A DNA stretch of 7,977 nucleotides from Clostridia bacterium (GTDB lineage Bacteria; Bacillota; Clostridia; UBA1381). Of this stretch, positions 5,758 through 7,977 are shown in pieces. A program made the translations under genes and the position numbers. The notes under the pieces were generated by a model, which ran no database searches, had not been told where the DNA came from, and saw only the letters and a program-made list of their open reading frames with translations. The stretch is taken from assembly GCA_900770405.1 (NCBI GenBank), contig CAAGKL010000148.1, forward strand, positions 1 through 7,977, in the 5' to 3' direction. Each line of letters opens with the position of its first letter. The stretch's first letter is position 1.

Positions 5758-7416
5758 ATGAACATAACGGTAAAACAGGTGTCCTCACTTGAAAAAATAA
5801 GAGAGCTCGGCGATATTCCCGACAATTACTATGAAAATGCGGTTGTACTCGGCGGCGAGAGGTTTTCATATCAGATAGCGGTGTGCTCGGACATATGCGC
5901 GGGTATGGAGGTCGCATGCAACTCGCCGCTTGCGGAATATATTAAAATATATCGGGTTGACAGGGTGTATATGGATATGCCCAATTATGACAGTGCGCGT
6001 GGCGCGGTGATAACCGATACACCGTCGATGATGCCGGATTTGCTGACGCCGATTGAAAATTTAAACGGCTTTTTGAACGTGTGCAAAATCCCGGAATGTT
6101 TGTGGGTGCAGGTGGATATTCCACGGGATTTTAAGGCAGGGAAATATTCGGTGGAGATTAAGCTTTCGGGTGAATGGGCGGGAGCGACGCCACAGCCCTT
6201 TGCTGTTTCACAGACAATGAATATTGAGGTGCTCGGTGTGAACCTACCCGAGCAGGAGCTGATATTCACGCAGTGGTTCCACACCGACTGCATTGCCGCT
6301 GCGCACAATGTGCCGGTTTACAGCGAAGAGCACTGGGCGCTCATAGACAAATATATGAAAATGGCGGCGGAGCTGGGGATTAATATGCTTTTGACGCCTG
6401 TTCTGACGCCGGCGCTCGACACTGCGATAGGGAAAAGACGCCCTTGCGTGCAGCTGGTAGGCATAAAAAAGGACGGCTACAGCTATAAATTTGATTTCTC
6501 AAAGCTGTCACGCTGGATTGAGCTTTGCCGCAAAAACGGCATAAAATATTACGAAATATCGCACCTGTTCAGCCAGTGGGGGCTGAAATATACGCCGAAT
6601 ATTCTTGCAGAGGAAAACGGCGAAGAAAAATACATATTCGGCTGGCACGTGGACGCGCGCGATGAGAGCTATCGCGTATTTCTCGGACAGTTTTTGCCGG
6701 CGCTTGTTGCATTTTTTAAGGAGGAAGGCATATACGACAAATGCCATTTTCACCTTTCCGACGAGCCTGCGGCGGAGCATCTTGACAACTATCGCTATGC
6801 ATATGAGCTTGTGCGCCCGCTTATCGGCGACGGCAGGATAATGGACGCAATATCGCACCTCGAGGTTTTTGAAACGGGCTGTATGGATATTCCGGTGTGC
6901 ACAACCACGGACATAGAGCCGTTTTTGGCAAAAAAATATGACAACCAGTGGGCGTATTATTGCTGCGCGCAGTCGAGCGATGTATCAAACAGATTTATGG
7001 CGATGCCGTCGTTCAGAAACCGTATTATAGGGCTGCAGCTGTATAAATACGACATCAAGGGCTTTTTGCAGTGGGGCTATAATTTTTACTACAGCCGCGG
7101 CTCAAAATACGAGCTGAATCCGTATACAGACACTTCCGCCGGCAAAGCATTCCCGTCGGGTGACGCCTTCTCGGTGTACCCGGGTAAGAGCGGCCCGCTC
7201 GCATCGCTGCGCGCACTTGTGTTCCGCGAGGCGCTGCAGGATATTGAGCTGTGCCGTCTGGCGGAGAAGCATATCGGCAGGGCTGCCGTGATAAAGCTCA
7301 TAGAAGACGAGGCGGGAGCGGAGCTGACCTTTAGCAGCTATCCGCAGAGCGGCGAGTATCTGCTTCGGGTAAATGCAAGGCTGAAGGAGCTTTTACGCGG
7401 AAAAGGAAATAATTAA
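5758..7416 (+). CDS. DUF4091/GH123-like glycoside hydrolase (putative beta-N-acetylhexosaminidase)
   Basis: This 552-residue protein fits the DUF4091 family, whose Pfam domain is the catalytic domain of GH123. Residues 1-160 form a beta-rich N-terminal region ending in MNIEVLGVNLPEQ. A TIM-barrel-like part follows from TQWFHTDC (171-178). CHFHLSDEP (329-337) carries adjacent D335 and E336, matching the stabilising Asp and acid/base Glu used in GH123 substrate-assisted catalysis. The C-terminal DUF4091 signature is clear: GFLQWGYNFYY (435-445), SGDAFSVYPGKSGPLASLR (467-485) and FREALQDIELCRL (489-501). Characterised GH123 enzymes release beta-linked GalNAc from glycolipids and glycans, but most DUF4091 proteins are untested. 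No signal peptide is seen, so it is probably cytoplasmic. GGAGGG (5747-5752), 5 nt before the ATG, supports the start. It has its own promoter and follows a lyase/GH88 operon, which fits removal of an amino sugar from a uronic-acid glycan. That role is inference. Confidence 0.87.
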   Translation: MNITVKQVSSLEKIRELGDIPDNYYENAVVLGGERFSYQIAVCSDICAGMEVACNSPLAEYIKIYRVDRVYMDMPNYDSARGAVITDTPSMMPDLLTPIENLNGFLNVCKIPECLWVQVDIPRDFKAGKYSVEIKLSGEWAGATPQPFAVSQTMNIEVLGVNLPEQELIFTQWFHTDCIAAAHNVPVYSEEHWALIDKYMKMAAELGINMLLTPVLTPALDTAIGKRRPCVQLVGIKKDGYSYKFDFSKLSRWIELCRKNGIKYYEISHLFSQWGLKYTPNILAEENGEEKYIFGWHVDARDESYRVFLGQFLPALVAFFKEEGIYDKCHFHLSDEPAAEHLDNYRYAYELVRPLIGDGRIMDAISHLEVFETGCMDIPVCTTTDIEPFLAKKYDNQWAYYCCAQSSDVSNRFMAMPSFRNRIIGLQLYKYDIKGFLQWGYNFYYSRGSKYELNPYTDTSAGKAFPSGDAFSVYPGKSGPLASLRALVFREALQDIELCRLAEKHIGRAAVIKLIEDEAGAELTFSSYPQSGEYLLRVNARLKELLRGKGNN

Positions 7417-7429
7417 TGTCGGCGGGCTA

Positions 7430-7458
7430 TTGATTTTCGGCGAATTTCTATGTATAAT
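7430..7458 (+). promoter_or_regulatory. Sigma-A-type promoter for the membrane sensor gene
   Basis: TTGATT (7430-7435) and a perfect TATAAT (7453-7458) are spaced by 17 nt. They lie in the 72-nt gap between the GH123-like stop and the sensor start, giving a leader of roughly 20-25 nt. No intrinsic terminator is visible in the gap, so the sensor may also receive read-through from the GH123-like gene. Confidence 0.72.
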
Positions 7459-7488
7459 GTAAGTATAAAAAGCGTAAAGGATATATGT

Positions 7489-7977
7489 ATGAATATCACT
7501 AAATACTACAGGAGCTTTCGTAAAAAGAAAATAGTAATACAATACTTTGCCGTGTTGATAATGATTTTAATTGTGCCGATTTTGCTGAGCTTTTTCGTAA
7601 TAAATGCCGCAAACGAGGTCACCAAAGAGCAGATTGAGGAAAATACATATCAGACACTGATACAGCTGCAAACGGCGCTTGACCGCGATTTGACGAATAT
7701 TCGCGACTCGGTTTATTCCGTGGCAAGGAATTCAAAGCTGAACTTATATTCATATGAGCGTGACGATCCGCAGAGCCTATATGATTTGAGTGAGCTTGTG
7801 AAACTGTCGGGCTTTAAAAGTATGGTCCGGGATATTGTCCTGACGGAGTTTATCTATATAAAAGCGGATAATATTATTATCAGCGAGGACGGAAAATTTA
7901 CGTCGCGTGAATTTTTTGACCATTACCGCTTTGCGGATACGGACTATTCCGAGTGGCTCGCAGCGCTCGGCAGGGAG
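7489..7977 (+). CDS. Membrane-anchored sensor/regulator, N-terminal fragment (AraC-type regulator or histidine kinase)
   Basis: The frame starts at ATG 7489, with AAAGGA (7476-7481) 7 nt upstream, and stays open to the window edge (163 residues). A short basic cytoplasmic tail (KYYRSFRKKK, 5-14) leads into a hydrophobic membrane segment (about 15-40, including VLIMILIVPILLSFF). The rest should be extracellular: a helix rich in Q and E, then NIRDSVYSVARNSKL, then a mixed alpha/beta part with FIYIKADNIIISEDG and FFDHYRF. This layout is typical of large Clostridia and Paenibacillus regulators with an outer Cache-like sensor, a second membrane helix and a C-terminal AraC-type DNA-binding domain. 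YesM-like sensor kinases start in a similar way. The output domain lies past the edge, so the two cannot be separated, though the sensor sequence resembles the AraC type more. Its place beside the glycan genes suggests it senses a sugar ligand and controls them; this is inference. Confidence 0.8.
   Translation, partial: MNITKYYRSFRKKKIVIQYFAVLIMILIVPILLSFFVINAANEVTKEQIEENTYQTLIQLQTALDRDLTNIRDSVYSVARNSKLNLYSYERDDPQSLYDLSELVKLSGFKSMVRDIVLTEFIYIKADNIIISEDGKFTSREFFDHYRFADTDYSEWLAALGRE

Noticed and set aside
6605..6841. Plus-strand 78-codon frame inside the GH123-like gene
   Set aside because: It is an alternative frame over the catalytic Asp-Glu region. The product is rich in Arg/Thr/Ala and lacks any domain.
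7417..7452. Terminator after the GH123-like gene
   Set aside because: The gap contains no stable inverted repeat followed by a T run, so no intrinsic terminator is called.
7485..7500. ATG at 7485 as start of the sensor gene
   Set aside because: This frame stops after five codons (M-Y-E-Y-H-stop). The ATG at 7489 opens the long frame and has a well-spaced AAAGGA.
1..7977. RNA genes, CRISPR arrays, insertion sequences or phage features
   Set aside because: Gaps between genes are short (at most 165 nt) and hold only the terminator and promoters described. No direct-repeat arrays, transposase motifs or tRNA-like folds were seen.

Overview
This window reads as part of a carbohydrate-use locus from a low-to-moderate-GC Gram-positive bacterium, most likely an anaerobic Clostridia member from a gut or similar habitat. 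The reasons are strong AGGAG-type ribosome sites, sigma-A-like promoters, a classic hairpin-plus-T terminator, S-layer homology (SLH) proteins, and a membrane-anchored sensor of the type common in Clostridia and Paenibacillus. Nothing identifies the species. All six genes lie on the + strand, and two are cut by the window edges.

Region 1 (1-5592) looks like one operon. It holds the end of an SLH-domain protein (1-185), an 862-residue secreted protein with degenerate N-terminal SLH modules and a long unassigned region (204-2792), a heparinase II/III-family protein (2789-4465) and a GH88 unsaturated glucuronyl hydrolase (4483-5592). The gaps are 18 nt, a 4-nt ATGA overlap, and 17 nt. A strong intrinsic terminator (5604-5640) ends the unit.

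Region 2 (5641-7416) starts with a TTGACA-17-TAAAAT promoter carrying GTAAAT/ATTTAC inverted repeats. It then encodes a 552-residue DUF4091/GH123-like protein with the Asp-Glu pair expected of GH123 beta-N-acetylgalactosaminidases. Region 3 (7417-7977) has a TTGATT-17-TATAAT promoter and the first 163 residues of a transmembrane sensor/regulator that runs off the window.

Working model (inference): the SLH proteins sit at the cell surface and may bind or present a uronic-acid polysaccharide. Imported oligosaccharides are then cut in the cytoplasm by the heparinase-family lyase, which would leave unsaturated uronic acid ends. GH88 removes these ends, and the GH123-like enzyme may release an N-acetylhexosamine. 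The membrane sensor may control the locus. A GalNAc/uronic-acid polymer such as a chondroitin-type glycan fits this enzyme set, but no transporter or sulfatase lies inside the window and the substrate is not proven. No RNA gene, CRISPR array, insertion sequence or phage gene was found.
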